Source: Chitinophagales bacterium (GTDB lineage: Bacteria; Bacteroidota; Bacteroidia; Chitinophagales; Saprospiraceae). Taken from it: a stretch of 64,000 nt of DNA. The stretch covers positions 24,966-88,965 of the forward strand of contig JAAFJT010000005.1 of assembly GCA_013298955.1 (NCBI GenBank), given 5' to 3'. This document shows positions 20,774-29,593 of this stretch, piece by piece. The notes under the pieces were generated by a model. The model searched no databases. It was given only the letters and a program-made list of their open reading frames with translations, and was not told where the DNA came from. The first letter of the stretch is position 1. Each line of letters opens with the position of its first letter. A program made the translations under genes and the position numbers.

Positions 20774-20824
20774 ATGCTCTCGAAAAACGAAATTATATTT
20801 GCCTTCAAAAAAGACTAAAAAGCG

Positions 20825-20859
20825 TATGTTTCGGAAACCTTCAAGGTTTCCGAAACATA
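20825..20859. repeat. Perfect palindrome, copy 2 (TTCGGAAACCTT core)
   Basis: 17-bp perfect arms around one central C (tatgtttcggaaacctt and its complement). Near-duplicate of the palindrome at 20741-20773, differing only at the arm tips. Two such structures in tandem suggest duplication or repeated insertion. Confidence 0.8.
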
Positions 20860-20994
20860 TACTCTGTGGTTCACTAAGGTAAGCGGAGCAAAAGTAGATG
20901 AATGGACGGACTTGACTTATAGCCAAGTTGACTATTTTTAAGTGATTTGCTCAAATAGTTTTTAAAAATGGAACCTCGGGACATGACAAAAATA

Positions 20995-21046
20995 ATGGAT
21001 GTACGGATTTCACAGATTTTCACCCGATTTTCACGGATTTTTTTTG
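20995..21046 (+). repeat. Half copy of the GCGGATGAC-type repeat
   Basis: Reads atggatgtacggatttcac, agattttcacccgattttcac and ggattttttt, one arm of the same family as the hairpins at 18.6 and 22.6 kb but without its partner arm. It is the only feature seen between the palindromes and the icd promoter element. Confidence 0.45.
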
Positions 21047-21171
21047 CGCCCCAAAAGCAATAATCTGTAAAAATCCCGTTCCAATCCTTTCAAAAAGGGT
21101 CGAAAGTGCCAAAAAAAGCTAATTTTTTAATCGTTTTCACGAAAAGTAGGCAAAAAGACGAATGCAAATTG

Positions 21172-21179
21172 TAATTTTG
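21172..21179 (+). promoter_or_regulatory. -7 promoter element of icd (TAATTTTG)
   Basis: TAATTTTG fits TAnnTTTG and lies 62 bp before the icd start. The -33 position reads AGGC, so only half of the promoter is well conserved. Confidence 0.4.
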
Positions 21180-21240
21180 TGCCGCTTTAAAAAGCGTGTA
21201 AAATATTTAAAAAATAATCATTCAACCCATTGGATTAAAA

Positions 21241-22572
21241 ATGACAGGTTCAAAAGTTACGATTAAAAACGGCAAACTCAAAGTACCGAATGACCCCATC
21301 ATACCGTTCATCGAAGGCGATGGCACTGGACGTGACATTTGGAAAGCATCCGTGCGCGTGTTCGACGCTGCGGTGGAAAAAGCATTTAAAGGCAAGAAGC
21401 AAATCGTTTGGAAAGAAGTCTTAGCTGGCGAAAAAGCGTTTAAACAAACAGGTAATTGGCTGCCTGATGAAACGATTACGGACATTAATGAGTATTTGGT
21501 AGCTATCAAAGGTCCGTTGACGACTCCAGTGGGCGGCGGCATCACGTCGTTGAATGTAGCTTTGCGTCAGAAATTGGATTTATACGTGTGTTTGCGCCCC
21601 GTCCGGTATTTCACAGGCGTTCCTTCGCCTGTCAAACAACCCGAATTGGTGGATATGGTCATTTTCCGCGAAAATACGGAAGATATTTATGCAGGGATTG
21701 AGATGAAAGCAGGTTCGGAAGATGCGGATACGGTCTTGAAATTTTTGAAAAAGAATTTCCCCAAAGCATTTGATAAAATCCGTTTCGGCACCGCGCAAAA
21801 AGTGAAAGATTATGCCAAAGATGCCCGTTTGAAAGATACAGACAAGGATGTAATGGTGGGTATTGGCATCAAGCCCGTTTCTAAAATGGGAACGGAACGG
21901 TTGGTGCGCTCGGCGATTGAATACGCGTTGACGCATAAACGCAAATCGTTGACCATTGTGCATAAAGGCAATATTATGAAATTTACCGAAGGTGGTTTCC
22001 GCGATTGGGGTTACGCTTTGGCGGAAGCAGAATTTGGTGACCAAGTGTTTACTTGGACGGAATACGACCGTATCAAGGCGGAAAGTGGTGGTAAAGCAGC
22101 AGATGCGGCGCAAAAAGCAGCTTTGGCAGCCGGCAAATTGTTGGTCAAAGACGCGATTGCAGACATTGCATTGCAACAAGTCTTGACGCGTCCAACGGAT
22201 TTTGATGTGATTGCTACCTTGAATTTGAATGGTGATTACTTGTCAGATGCGCTTGCGGCACAAGTCGGCGGTATCGGTATTGCACCGGGCGCGAATATCA
22301 ACTACGTAACGGGTCATGCGTTGTTTGAAGCAACACACGGAACGGCTCCCAAATATGCAGATTTGGATATGGTGAATCCAAGTTCGCTGCTTTTGTCAGG
22401 CGTGATGATGTTTGAATACATGGGTTGGGGCAAAGTGGCAGAGTTAATCGTTGCAGGCATCGAAAAATCGATTGCAGGCAAACGCGTCACCTACGATTTT
22501 GAACGATTGATGGAAGGCGCGACGAAATTGAAATGCAGCGAATTTGCGGATGAGATTATCAAAAATATGTAA
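21241..22572 (+). CDS. icd: NADP-dependent isocitrate dehydrogenase
   Basis: TCA-cycle enzyme converting isocitrate to 2-oxoglutarate. The 443 residues match the E. coli-type homodimeric enzyme throughout. Substrate-loop [17 protein letters not shown] carries Ser103, equivalent to the Ser113 phosphorylated by AceK in E. coli; no aceK gene is in the window. NADP preference is supported by [10 protein letters not shown] (Lys-Tyr pair). An Ala/Lys-rich insertion near 278-300 ([19 protein letters not shown]) is typical of longer members. It stands alone between repeat elements; sucB lies 7 kb away. Confidence 0.95.
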   Translation: MTGSKVTIKNGKLKVPNDPIIPFIEGDGTGRDIWKASVRVFDAAVEKAFKGKKQIVWKEVLAGEKAFKQTGNWLPDETITDINEYLVAIKGPLTTPVGGGITSLNVALRQKLDLYVCLRPVRYFTGVPSPVKQPELVDMVIFRENTEDIYAGIEMKAGSEDADTVLKFLKKNFPKAFDKIRFGTAQKVKDYAKDARLKDTDKDVMVGIGIKPVSKMGTERLVRSAIEYALTHKRKSLTIVHKGNIMKFTEGGFRDWGYALAEAEFGDQVFTWTEYDRIKAESGGKAADAAQKAALAAGKLLVKDAIADIALQQVLTRPTDFDVIATLNLNGDYLSDALAAQVGGIGIAPGANINYVTGHALFEATHGTAPKYADLDMVNPSSLLLSGVMMFEYMGWGKVAELIVAGIEKSIAGKRVTYDFERLMEGATKLKCSEFADEIIKNM

Positions 22573-22597
22573 TTTTTAGATAAAGTAGGATAAAGTA

Positions 22598-22707
22598 GGA
22601 TAAATTGGAACGCGGATGACGCGGATTGGGCAGATTTTCACGGATTTTTCTTTAAAAAAATCTGTGAAAATTCGCCCAATCCGCGTCATCCGCGTTCCAA
22701 TTTATCC
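22598..22707. repeat. Long inverted repeat, GCGGATGACGCGGAT family
   Basis: Almost perfect arms of about 50 bp (left from ggataaattggaacgcgg; right ending ccgcgttccaatttatcc) with a short T/A-rich loop. It lies between convergent icd and gmhB and overlaps the gmhB stop codon by a few bases. It is directly preceded by three short repeats of ataaagtagg. Same family as 18596-18734. Confidence 0.85.
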
Positions 22708-23226
22708 AAAAGTGTAACCCACCATAAATTGCGCCGCCGCCAACAAATTTGGAAAGCTAAAATGCGCATTTTCAACCCATTCTTTCCCATTATTGATATG
22801 AATGGTCGTTACGCCCGAATGAATGCCTGCGGTAATATCGCGTTGCGCGTCGCCAATCATGTACGATTGGGACGGATCAATATCGTATTTCAACATCGCG
22901 TCTAAAATCATTTGATTCCCCGGTTTTCGACACTTGCAAACTTGGTCGAATTTCGGATGATGTGGACAAAAATACATTTCATCAATCAGATGTCCTGTTT
23001 CTGCTTGCAGATAATTGAAACAAGCATATACATCTTTTGGCTCATAAATTCCTTTGGCAATACCCGATTGATTGGTAATAACAATGAGTTTAAAACCTTC
23101 CTTTTTGAATAACATCAAGGCTTCTTTCACGCCTTCAAAGATTTTAAATTCGGCAATGGTATAGACATAATCCACTTTATCATGGTTTAAAACGCCATCG
23201 CGGTCTAAAAAAACAGCTTTATTCAT
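22702..23226 (-). CDS. gmhB: D-glycero-manno-heptose 1,7-bisphosphate 7-phosphatase-like HAD hydrolase
   Basis: Cytoplasmic HAD-IIIA phosphatase of 174 residues, usual for GmhB, acting in ADP-heptose synthesis for LPS core. Motif I is DRDGVLN (nucleophile Asp8, acid Asp10), motif II ITNQSGIAKG, the zinc loop CPHHPKFDQVCKC, and motif IV IGDAQRD. HisB-N-type phosphatases share these motifs, so histidinol-phosphatase is an alternative; no his genes are near. A frameshifted small gene ends 12 bp upstream on the same strand and probably shares the promoter. The stop codon lies inside a hairpin. Confidence 0.85.
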   Translation of the reverse strand: MNKAVFLDRDGVLNHDKVDYVYTIAEFKIFEGVKEALMLFKKEGFKLIVITNQSGIAKGIYEPKDVYACFNYLQAETGHLIDEMYFCPHHPKFDQVCKCRKPGNQMILDAMLKYDIDPSQSYMIGDAQRDITAGIHSGVTTIHINNGKEWVENAHFSFPNLLAAAQFMVGYTFG

Positions 23227-23238
23227 ATTTTATTTTTT

Positions 23239-23479
23239 TTAATAAAATTTTATTTTACTCCATACAAACCCAAATAACGTGTGGAACTCGATAGGATATT
23301 GGGTCTCTCGATTGGGTTTAAAAATTAGTTTTTGATTTCCCAAGTCAAAACCAAATTTTCGATTGCTTTTTTGAGGGGCTTCTCCCACACTATAAATCGG
23401 CAAAACGCGCTGTTCTTGATATTTTTTTTGGAGTTCTTGCTTGTTGCGTTTTTTCTTGGGCTAATTTGAGGGTTAACAT
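23239..23479 (-). pseudogene. Small gene with a frameshift at an A8 run
   Basis: From the ATG at 23477-23479 the frame reads MLTLKLAQEKTQQARTPKK and then leaves the coding phase. Removing one base from the run of eight A (plus-strand T 23422-23429) joins it to a second frame, YQEQRVLPIYSVGEAPQKSN followed by RKFGFDLGNQKLIFKPN and ending SKIKFY. The joined protein would be about 80 residues, charged helix then strands. No family was recognised. It lies 12 bp before gmhB. It may be dead, or rely on slippage at A8 to restore frame. Confidence 0.4.
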
Positions 23480-23497
23480 AGCATGATGAACTTTTTG

Positions 23498-23505
23498 CAA
23501 AGGTA
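23498..23505 (-). promoter_or_regulatory. -7 promoter element before the small gene and gmhB (TACCTTTG)
   Basis: TACCTTTG on the minus strand, identical to the rplK -7 box, about 19 bp before the small gene start. No TTTG at the -33 spacing. The remainder of 23,506-23,789 shows no gene. Confidence 0.4.
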
Positions 23506-23789
23506 ATTCTATTTTTGTATAAAAATAGCAGCTATCGCCATAACAAAGAGCATACCTGAAAGTTCTATCCCAAGCGGGATACCTACCTCTTTTAACACAA
23601 TACAACTTAACAAATATTTTAATTAATAAATCAAAATTGATGCTTAGAAGTAGCCTTGAAAACAGACTATAAGTACCATTTTAATAATTATCCATTCAAT
23701 AATACATTTTAACACAAATAATGATGGTGTACTATTCGTACCTTACACCGTTTTTAATGCATCTTGATTTATTTTTCAGAAAAGTACTC

Positions 23790-25604
23790 ATGAAAAAATT
23801 CTTTTTTTCCCTTTTTGGCTGGACAATCGTCAATAGCCTTTCCGCACAAACCGCGCAACGCGATACAGGTATCATCAATGGCGCGGCTTACGAAATTCAA
23901 ATTCCTGCAAATTGGAATAAAAAACTCCTTTTGTATGCACACGGCTATGATTCGCCATCGAATCCGCCCAATTTTCAGAATCCATTAGGCATTGCGCCTG
24001 TGTTTTTGGAGCGCGGTTTTGCAGTAGCGCGGTCTTCGTATCGGCTTCGCGGTTGGGCATTTCAAGAAGGAATCGATGATACAGAGGCGTTACGCCAACA
24101 TTTTGTTAAAAAATTTGGCAAAACGGATAGTACTTTTATCACAGGTCACTCCATGGGCGGCGGTATCACGATTGCAACTTTGGAGAAAAATCCGCAAATT
24201 TACAATGGTGCTATGGCACTTTGTCCGCTTTCGACTCCGCCTTACGAACAAACCAAAGGTGCTTTTGACGCATATGTGATTTTTAATGCCTTGTTTCCTG
24301 ATTTGCTACCCAAAGCTGCCGATGTTATGAATCCCAAATTGCCTGCAACTTTTAGGGGCAATTTTCCAGAAAACATGAAAAAAGCGCAGGAAATTGTTTC
24401 AAAAACAAAAGATAAACCCGAATTAATAACGGCTTTTTTAAATTTTAGACAACTAAAAGCAAGTGATTTGGCATTTAGTTTAGTGTTTTCGGAAGGTATT
24501 TTGCGCGATTTGTCGGCGCAAATTGGCGGCAATCCGTTTGATAATACGAATACTTTATATTCGGGTTTTCCCAATGATTGGGATTTGAATGCGAAAGTAG
24601 AGCGTTTGGCGGCAACGGTTTCTAATCAACGATTGATTCAAAATGACCGTACAGGCTTGATTGAAAAACCGCTTTTGATGATGCACACGACGTATGACCA
24701 ATTAATTCCGCCTGCTTATGGCATTGAAAAGTATGATAATTTAGTGCATGAAAAACACAAAGAATTGAACCTCAAAGTGTTATACACAAATGGTCAAGGA
24801 CATTGCGCGTTCTCGCCGCAACAAACGGCAGTCGCTTTCGACGCATTGAGACAATGGGTTACAACAGGTAAAAAGCCCTCTATCATGGCGGTCGAATCGC
24901 CTGCAATGCCCGTTCCACCTGACACGATTTGTTATGAAATGCGGATTTACACGGCTCAAAAAGGCAAATTGAATGACCTTTTGAAGCGTTTTCGCAACCA
25001 TACGACTCAACTTTTTGAAAAACATGGCATGACCAATGTGGGTTATTGGACTCCGTTGGACAATCCTGATGAAAAATTATATTACATTTTAAGCTATCCG
25101 AATCGGGCAGCGCGAGAAGCCGCTTGGAAATCTTTTTCGGCAGATACGGCTTGGCAATCTGTTGTGAAAGCAAGTGAGGCGAATGGCGGATTGGTTGCGA
25201 AAGCCGAAAATATCTTTTTAAAAACCACTGATTTTTCTCCAAAACATTGGAAACCAAGTAATAACGGTGTATGGCAGTTTCGTATCTATAAAACGACTCC
25301 GAATAATTTGCCATTATTATTGCAACGCTTTCGAGATTTCACCTATAAGCGTTTTGAACATTTTGGAATGACGAATCAACTTTATTGGACGGTAACAGAT
25401 GCGGCACAAGGTGCGGATAATATGTTTTATTATTTTTTAACGCAGCCTTCCGAACCTGCTGCTAACGCTGCTTTTGCAAAATTTGTTCAAGATCCAGCTT
25501 GGATTGCAACGCGAAATGCTTCTGAGGTGAAAGGGGGCGGTTCATTGACAGAAAAAGTAGAATCTGTTTTTATGTTTCCGACCGATTTTTCGCCGATTCG
25601 GTAG
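23790..25604 (+). CDS. Secreted alpha/beta hydrolase fused to two NIPSNAP domains
   Basis: 604 residues from the ATG at 23790; the longer upstream start would hide the signal peptide (MKKFFFSLFGWTIVNSLSAQ). Residues about 30-360 form an alpha/beta hydrolase: nucleophile Ser in GHSMGGG, probable acid in TTYDQLIPP, His in GQGHCAFSP. Two tandem NIPSNAP-like domains follow, starting YEMRIYTAQKGKLNDLLKRF and WQFRIYKTTPNNLPLLLQRF; each carries the HGMTN/FGMTN motif. The substrate is unknown. The gene stands alone, ended by a perfect palindrome. Fusion of these two families in one exported protein is uncommon in my knowledge. Confidence 0.8.
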   Translation: MKKFFFSLFGWTIVNSLSAQTAQRDTGIINGAAYEIQIPANWNKKLLLYAHGYDSPSNPPNFQNPLGIAPVFLERGFAVARSSYRLRGWAFQEGIDDTEALRQHFVKKFGKTDSTFITGHSMGGGITIATLEKNPQIYNGAMALCPLSTPPYEQTKGAFDAYVIFNALFPDLLPKAADVMNPKLPATFRGNFPENMKKAQEIVSKTKDKPELITAFLNFRQLKASDLAFSLVFSEGILRDLSAQIGGNPFDNTNTLYSGFPNDWDLNAKVERLAATVSNQRLIQNDRTGLIEKPLLMMHTTYDQLIPPAYGIEKYDNLVHEKHKELNLKVLYTNGQGHCAFSPQQTAVAFDALRQWVTTGKKPSIMAVESPAMPVPPDTICYEMRIYTAQKGKLNDLLKRFRNHTTQLFEKHGMTNVGYWTPLDNPDEKLYYILSYPNRAAREAAWKSFSADTAWQSVVKASEANGGLVAKAENIFLKTTDFSPKHWKPSNNGVWQFRIYKTTPNNLPLLLQRFRDFTYKRFEHFGMTNQLYWTVTDAAQGADNMFYYFLTQPSEPAANAAFAKFVQDPAWIATRNASEVKGGGSLTEKVESVFMFPTDFSPIR

Positions 25605-25650
25605 GAGATGCTGCTTGATTTTCGTTTTCAATGCAATCAATTGGTGGAAA

Positions 25651-25682
25651 AACGTGCGGCAAGTTACAACTTGCCGCACGTT
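25651..25682. terminator. Perfect palindrome after the hydrolase gene
   Basis: 15-bp perfect arms (aacgtgcggcaagtt / aacttgccgcacgtt) with a 2-nt centre, 47 bp past the stop. A weak T-rich stretch (atatttttgg) follows 8 nt later. Probably a transcript end structure. The remaining 190 bp before folE show nothing else. Confidence 0.6.
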
Positions 25683-25873
25683 GTGTAATATTTTTGGTTT
25701 TCAAGTTAAAAGATAACTCGTACAACTATCATATGAATAGATTATTGATACAAAAAATTATAAAGAACAAAACGCAAAATTATGTGTTTTGGCTTTGTAC
25801 GATGCTACAAAGTTGAAAAAATGCGTCAAAAGCCATGAAGCATTAGTCGCCTTTAATTAAAATATTTAATTAC

Positions 25874-26569
25874 ATGAAACAAAATGGAGTTTCGTCTAAG
25901 ACGCTCTCAGCAAAAGAATTGACGCTGCATCACGATACTATTGGAGAAAATCATATTGGTTTTTCCCTCGAAACGCCCTTACGTGCGGATGCTTTTGAGT
26001 TAAGTGATGCTGCTAAAATCGAACAAATTGCGTATCATTTCCAACAAATTATGCAAACATTGGGTTTGGATTTGACGGATGATAGTCTGAAAGGCACGCC
26101 GAGAAGGGTGGCGAAAATGTATGTGAAAGAGATTTTTAGTGGTTTAGACCCCAAAAATAAGCCTTCAATTACGTTATTTGAAAACAAATACCAATATAAT
26201 CAAATATTGGTGGAAAAAGATATTACGTTTTATGCACATTGCGAACACCATTTTGTGCCAATTGTCGGGCGCGCTCATGTCGCGTATATTGCCCAAGGGA
26301 AAGTAGTGGGTTTGTCGAAATTGAACCGAGTGGTGCAACATTACGCTCGTCGCCCGCAAGTGCAGGAGCGTATGACCATGCAAATCGGACAGGCTTTGAA
26401 AGAAATGTTGGGTACAGAGGATGTTGCCGTGCTGATTGACGCACACCACATGTGCGTTTCGTCAAGGGGCGTACAGGATGTGAATAGCAAAACAGTTACT
26501 GCCTCATACAGTGGCGCGTTTCAAAATCAAAGCACCAAAGATGAATTTTTAAAATATTTAAAATTATAG
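25874..26569 (+). CDS. folE: GTP cyclohydrolase I
   Basis: Converts GTP to dihydroneopterin triphosphate, the first step of folate and pterin synthesis. It has 231 residues; the first 45 are a variable extension. Zinc ligands are the Cys in YAHCEHHFVP with its following His, and the Cys in DAHHMCVSSRG. Other landmarks are GTPRRVAKMYVKEIFSG, VVGLSKLNRVVQHYARRPQ and QERMTMQIG. It is a type IA enzyme. It stands alone, convergent with tatA across a strong hairpin. Confidence 0.95.
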   Translation: MKQNGVSSKTLSAKELTLHHDTIGENHIGFSLETPLRADAFELSDAAKIEQIAYHFQQIMQTLGLDLTDDSLKGTPRRVAKMYVKEIFSGLDPKNKPSITLFENKYQYNQILVEKDITFYAHCEHHFVPIVGRAHVAYIAQGKVVGLSKLNRVVQHYARRPQVQERMTMQIGQALKEMLGTEDVAVLIDAHHMCVSSRGVQDVNSKTVTASYSGAFQNQSTKDEFLKYLKL

Positions 26570-26572
26570 TTT

Positions 26573-26673
26573 TTTGAATTAGGAATTGTTAGGAATTAAG
26601 GACGGCTTTGTTGGATTTTTTTACAAAAAATCCAACAAAGCCGTCCCTAATTCCTAACAATTCCTAATTCAAA
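26573..26673. terminator. Bidirectional hairpin between folE and tatA (GAATTAGGA family)
   Basis: Nearly perfect arms of about 49 bp: tttgaattaggaattgttag ... ggacggctttgttgg on the left, the complement on the right, with a T6/A6 stretch beside a tiny loop. It fills the space between the two stop codons exactly (folE ends 26569, tatA ends 26676). It serves convergent genes and would end transcription in both directions. The outer part is shared with hairpins at 47.96 and 49.7 kb. Confidence 0.8.
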
Positions 26674-26675
26674 CC

Positions 26676-26876
26676 TTATTTTTTTTCGGTTTCCGTCATG
26701 CCTTTTTTGAGTTCGTCCTCGACATTTGCCCGCGCACTGTTAAATTCGCGGATGCCGCGCCCCAAGCCGCGCATTAATTCTGGAATCTTATTGCCGCCAA
26801 ACAATAATAGCATCGCCAAAAAGATGATAAAAATTTCGGAATTGCCTAATCCGAAAAAAAGAAATGGATTCATCAT
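26676..26876 (-). CDS. tatA: Twin-arginine translocase subunit TatA/TatE
   Basis: Small inner-membrane subunit of the Tat export pore, 66 residues. The start is one of two adjacent ATGs at 26871-26876. One N-terminal membrane helix ([19 protein letters not shown]) is followed by the conserved FGG hinge and an amphipathic helix ([17 protein letters not shown]), then an acidic/basic tail. There is no tatC next door. The usual Phe-Gly hinge is intact. Longer in-frame starts run through the leader and are not convincing. Confidence 0.9.
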   Translation of the reverse strand: MMNPFLFFGLGNSEIFIIFLAMLLLFGGNKIPELMRGLGRGIREFNSARANVEDELKKGMTETEKK

Positions 26877-26961
26877 TTTACATAAAATTTTGATTGTAAA
26901 CGATTTAGATATTTTTAATTTTAAATGATTGAAATTAAAAACACTGAGTACAAATTCGACC

Positions 26962-26969
26962 CAAAGGTA
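26962..26969 (-). promoter_or_regulatory. -7 promoter element of tatA (TACCTTTG)
   Basis: TACCTTTG on the minus strand, 86 bp before the tatA ATG. No -33 TTTG at the right distance. Confidence 0.4.
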
Positions 26970-27121
26970 CATTTTATTTGGGAGATTTGATGAAAAGAAT
27001 AGTGTCCTTTTTTTTAGGACGCAGACATAGACTCAAAGCTCGCTTTTTTATTCAAATAAAATTACATAAGTTTATCATATAATAAACGCAATGTAGTCGG
27101 AAAATTTTACGCTTTCCTCGT

Positions 27122-28165
27122 TTACCAAGTACTTCCGTACAATTGCCGATATTCGCGGAAGGTAATCATCCGTTCTTGGCGTTCATCCCACAATTTGTTT
27201 AAAAAATATTGTAAACTGCCTGTGAAAGATACGGTTGTAACGTATTCTTGCAAAATCGGATTTTCATCTTTGCATTTTTGCAAATTATAATTCGGTATCA
27301 ACGAACTCAAATGATGAATATGATGAATCCCAATATTGCCCGTCAACCATTGAAAGATTTTGGGCAATTTCCAATAGGTGCTGCCTTTGAGCGCGGCAAG
27401 GACGTAATCCCAATCGCCTTTCCATTTTTTATAGGCTTGTTCGTGTTGATGTTGGATGTAAAACGCGAAAAATGCCATCACCGAGAAAATCAAAACAATG
27501 GGTAAATGGATTTTCAAAAAAGTGCCTATGCCAAAAACCAAAAAACCCGCTACATACAAACCAATCATAAACAAATTGCTCCATAATAACGAGCGTTTTG
27601 CAAATTCAAACCCGCGTTGTTGAATCGATGAAAAGCGATTATGGATGAAAATGTAGTAAACCGACCCCAAACTCAACAAAATCAAGGGCATCCGAAACAA
27701 CCGATACGCCAATTTGTGTAATTTGGGCAAATTTTGGTATTCGGTCACCGTCAATAATGGCATATCACCAATATCTCTAATATCCGGTTCGAGCCGTCCG
27801 CAATGTCCGTGATGGAAATTGTGCGCTTTCGCCCAATATTTGTATGGAATGAGGCTGAATCCACTGCATACAAAGCCAATAATGTCATTGAGACGGCGCG
27901 ATTTTGTAAACGATTGATGTCCGCAATCGTGTTGAATGATGAAAATGCGTACTAAGAAAAACGCATTCAACAATGCCAAACCCAAGGTCAGCCAGTACGA
28001 AACCGACAGGCTGTAATACATCAAAACCCATAACACAATGAAAGGCAAAAAAGACGTAATAATTTGCCACACAGCCTTTTGTGTATTAGGGATTTGATAC
28101 TTTTTGACCATTTCCTGCCAATGTTCTCGAACATATTGGAGCGAGTCATTAAAATTTTTTTTCAT
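27122..28165 (-). CDS. Membrane fatty acid desaturase
   Basis: Di-iron acyl desaturase of the inner membrane, 347 residues. All three histidine boxes are present: HDCGH (79-83), HNFHH (115-119) and HHIHH (281-285). About four membrane helices are seen (around 35-75 and 195-235), in the expected spacing. The double-bond position cannot be assigned. The gene stands alone between tatA and a CACATAG repeat. Such enzymes commonly adjust membrane fluidity at low temperature, which is known for the family and not shown here. Confidence 0.9.
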   Translation of the reverse strand: MKKNFNDSLQYVREHWQEMVKKYQIPNTQKAVWQIITSFLPFIVLWVLMYYSLSVSYWLTLGLALLNAFFLVRIFIIQHDCGHQSFTKSRRLNDIIGFVCSGFSLIPYKYWAKAHNFHHGHCGRLEPDIRDIGDMPLLTVTEYQNLPKLHKLAYRLFRMPLILLSLGSVYYIFIHNRFSSIQQRGFEFAKRSLLWSNLFMIGLYVAGFLVFGIGTFLKIHLPIVLIFSVMAFFAFYIQHQHEQAYKKWKGDWDYVLAALKGSTYWKLPKIFQWLTGNIGIHHIHHLSSLIPNYNLQKCKDENPILQEYVTTVSFTGSLQYFLNKLWDERQERMITFREYRQLYGSTW

Positions 28166-28345
28166 CGTCGGATTGATTAAATAATACGAATTGCTTTTGA
28201 TAGTGCAAATAAAATTGATAAATCTGAAATATTTTGTAAAATGTGTTTTTTTTTTTAAAATGATTTAAATTGGTAGCTAAATAATATGAATTGGGCGAAT
28301 TTTCGCAGATTTTTTTTAGTTTTGCCGTATTTTTAGCTTATTTTT

Positions 28346-28548
28346 AACACATAGGGCACATAGATTTCATAGGACACATAGATTTCATAGGATACATAGA
28401 TTTCATAGGACACATAGAGGCATTTTTATTGGATTCGTTTTTTGGGAGATGCAAAACCTTTTAAAAACAATAAATTGAATCGCCAAAGCAGCGTTCCATA
28501 AAAAATTGCCTCTATGTGTTCTATAAAACCGATGTGTCCTATGTGTTG
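28346..28548. repeat. CACATAG-family hairpin between divergent genes
   Basis: Left arm 28346-28425 of about 9-nt units (cacatagat, ttcatagga and similar), right arm 28508-28548 (gcctctatgtgttctata ... ctatgtgttgcc). The 80-nt loop carries no gene. Just before it, near 28290-28310, a fragment (gaattgggcgaattttcgc) belongs to the GCGGATGAC-type family. Unlike other copies this one lies upstream of both flanking genes. Confidence 0.8.
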
Positions 28549-28575
28549 CCAATCGTATCTTTAAAAAACAGCGTA

Positions 28576-29481
28576 ATGATAACCAAATTAATCCTTTTAT
28601 TAGCCGTAATCGCTTTGTTAGCATGGTTCTGGCAATGCAGAACAGCGCAAAAAGTTCAAACAGGCGATTTTCTATACCAAATTAATACGCCTACTAAAAC
28701 CTTCAACCTCCCGCCTGATTTAGAGGAGATTTCAGGGATTTGCTTCACCTCAGACGGGCGCAAATTAGCCGCCATTCAAGATGAAACGGGTTATATGTAT
28801 CTCATTGATAAACAATCAGGTATCGTCGAAAAAGACCCTATTTTCTTTGCTGAAAAAGGCGATTTTGAAGACATTGCTGTTGTTGGCGATGTGGCGTATA
28901 TCGTCAAAAGCAAAGGTACGGTTACGATTTTGAATGGGATTGCTTCGGGCAAACCGACTATCGAACAAGCCGATACGTTTTTGACTAAAAAAGATAATAT
29001 TGAAGGTTTGTGTTATGATAAAAAAACAAATTGTTTATGGTTTGCCTCCAAAGGACAAAAAGAAGGCGATGAAATGTTTAAAAACGTTTATTCGTTTGAT
29101 TTGAATACCAAACAATTGAATCCAAAACCGATTTTGGTCATAACCTTAGCATTATTACAAACCTTTTTGAAAAAACAAACATCGGAACGTTTCGATGCGT
29201 TGAAAAATGATTTTTTAAAGGAAACGTTTTTAAAATTGGGTCCTTCTGGGATTGCGATTCATCCAAAAACGGGTGAAATTTACATTATTTCGAGTATCAA
29301 CAAGGTTTTAATGGTTTTCAATCGCCAAAATGAGTTACTCACAATGGTCAAAATGGATAAAACCATTCATCGGCAACCCGAAGGCATTTGTTTCGATACC
29401 GATGGAACGCTTTACATTAGCAATGAAGCCAAAGGCGAAGTAGCACAATTGCATGTTTTTATGGTAAAAAACGCACAATAA
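28576..29481 (+). CDS. SdiA-regulated-like (YjiK-type) beta-propeller protein
   Basis: 301 residues from the ATG at 28576 (MITKLILLLAVIALLAWFWQ), which gives a clean N-terminal membrane anchor or signal. The longer frame starts inside the CACATAG repeat and is rejected. The body has repeated propeller strands: EEISGICFTSDGRKLAAIQDE, EGLCYDKKTNCLWFASKG, GPSGIAIHPKTGEIYIISS and QPEGICFDTDGTLYISNEA, matching the SdiA-regulated family. Probably periplasmic or membrane-anchored. Function unknown. Confidence 0.75.
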   Translation: MITKLILLLAVIALLAWFWQCRTAQKVQTGDFLYQINTPTKTFNLPPDLEEISGICFTSDGRKLAAIQDETGYMYLIDKQSGIVEKDPIFFAEKGDFEDIAVVGDVAYIVKSKGTVTILNGIASGKPTIEQADTFLTKKDNIEGLCYDKKTNCLWFASKGQKEGDEMFKNVYSFDLNTKQLNPKPILVITLALLQTFLKKQTSERFDALKNDFLKETFLKLGPSGIAIHPKTGEIYIISSINKVLMVFNRQNELLTMVKMDKTIHRQPEGICFDTDGTLYISNEAKGEVAQLHVFMVKNAQ

Positions 29482-29593
29482 TTTGCAGGTATGCCAACAT
29501 ATATAGACTTTTGTATGTTTTTTCAACGACCGAATTTTTCACAAGGTACGGATTTAAAAAAATAATTTAATTGTAATTTATAAATCACTGATT

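Noticed and set aside
21580..22179. Minus-strand frame of 199 residues
   Set aside because: Antisense shadow of icd, with Phe/His/Arg-rich composition.
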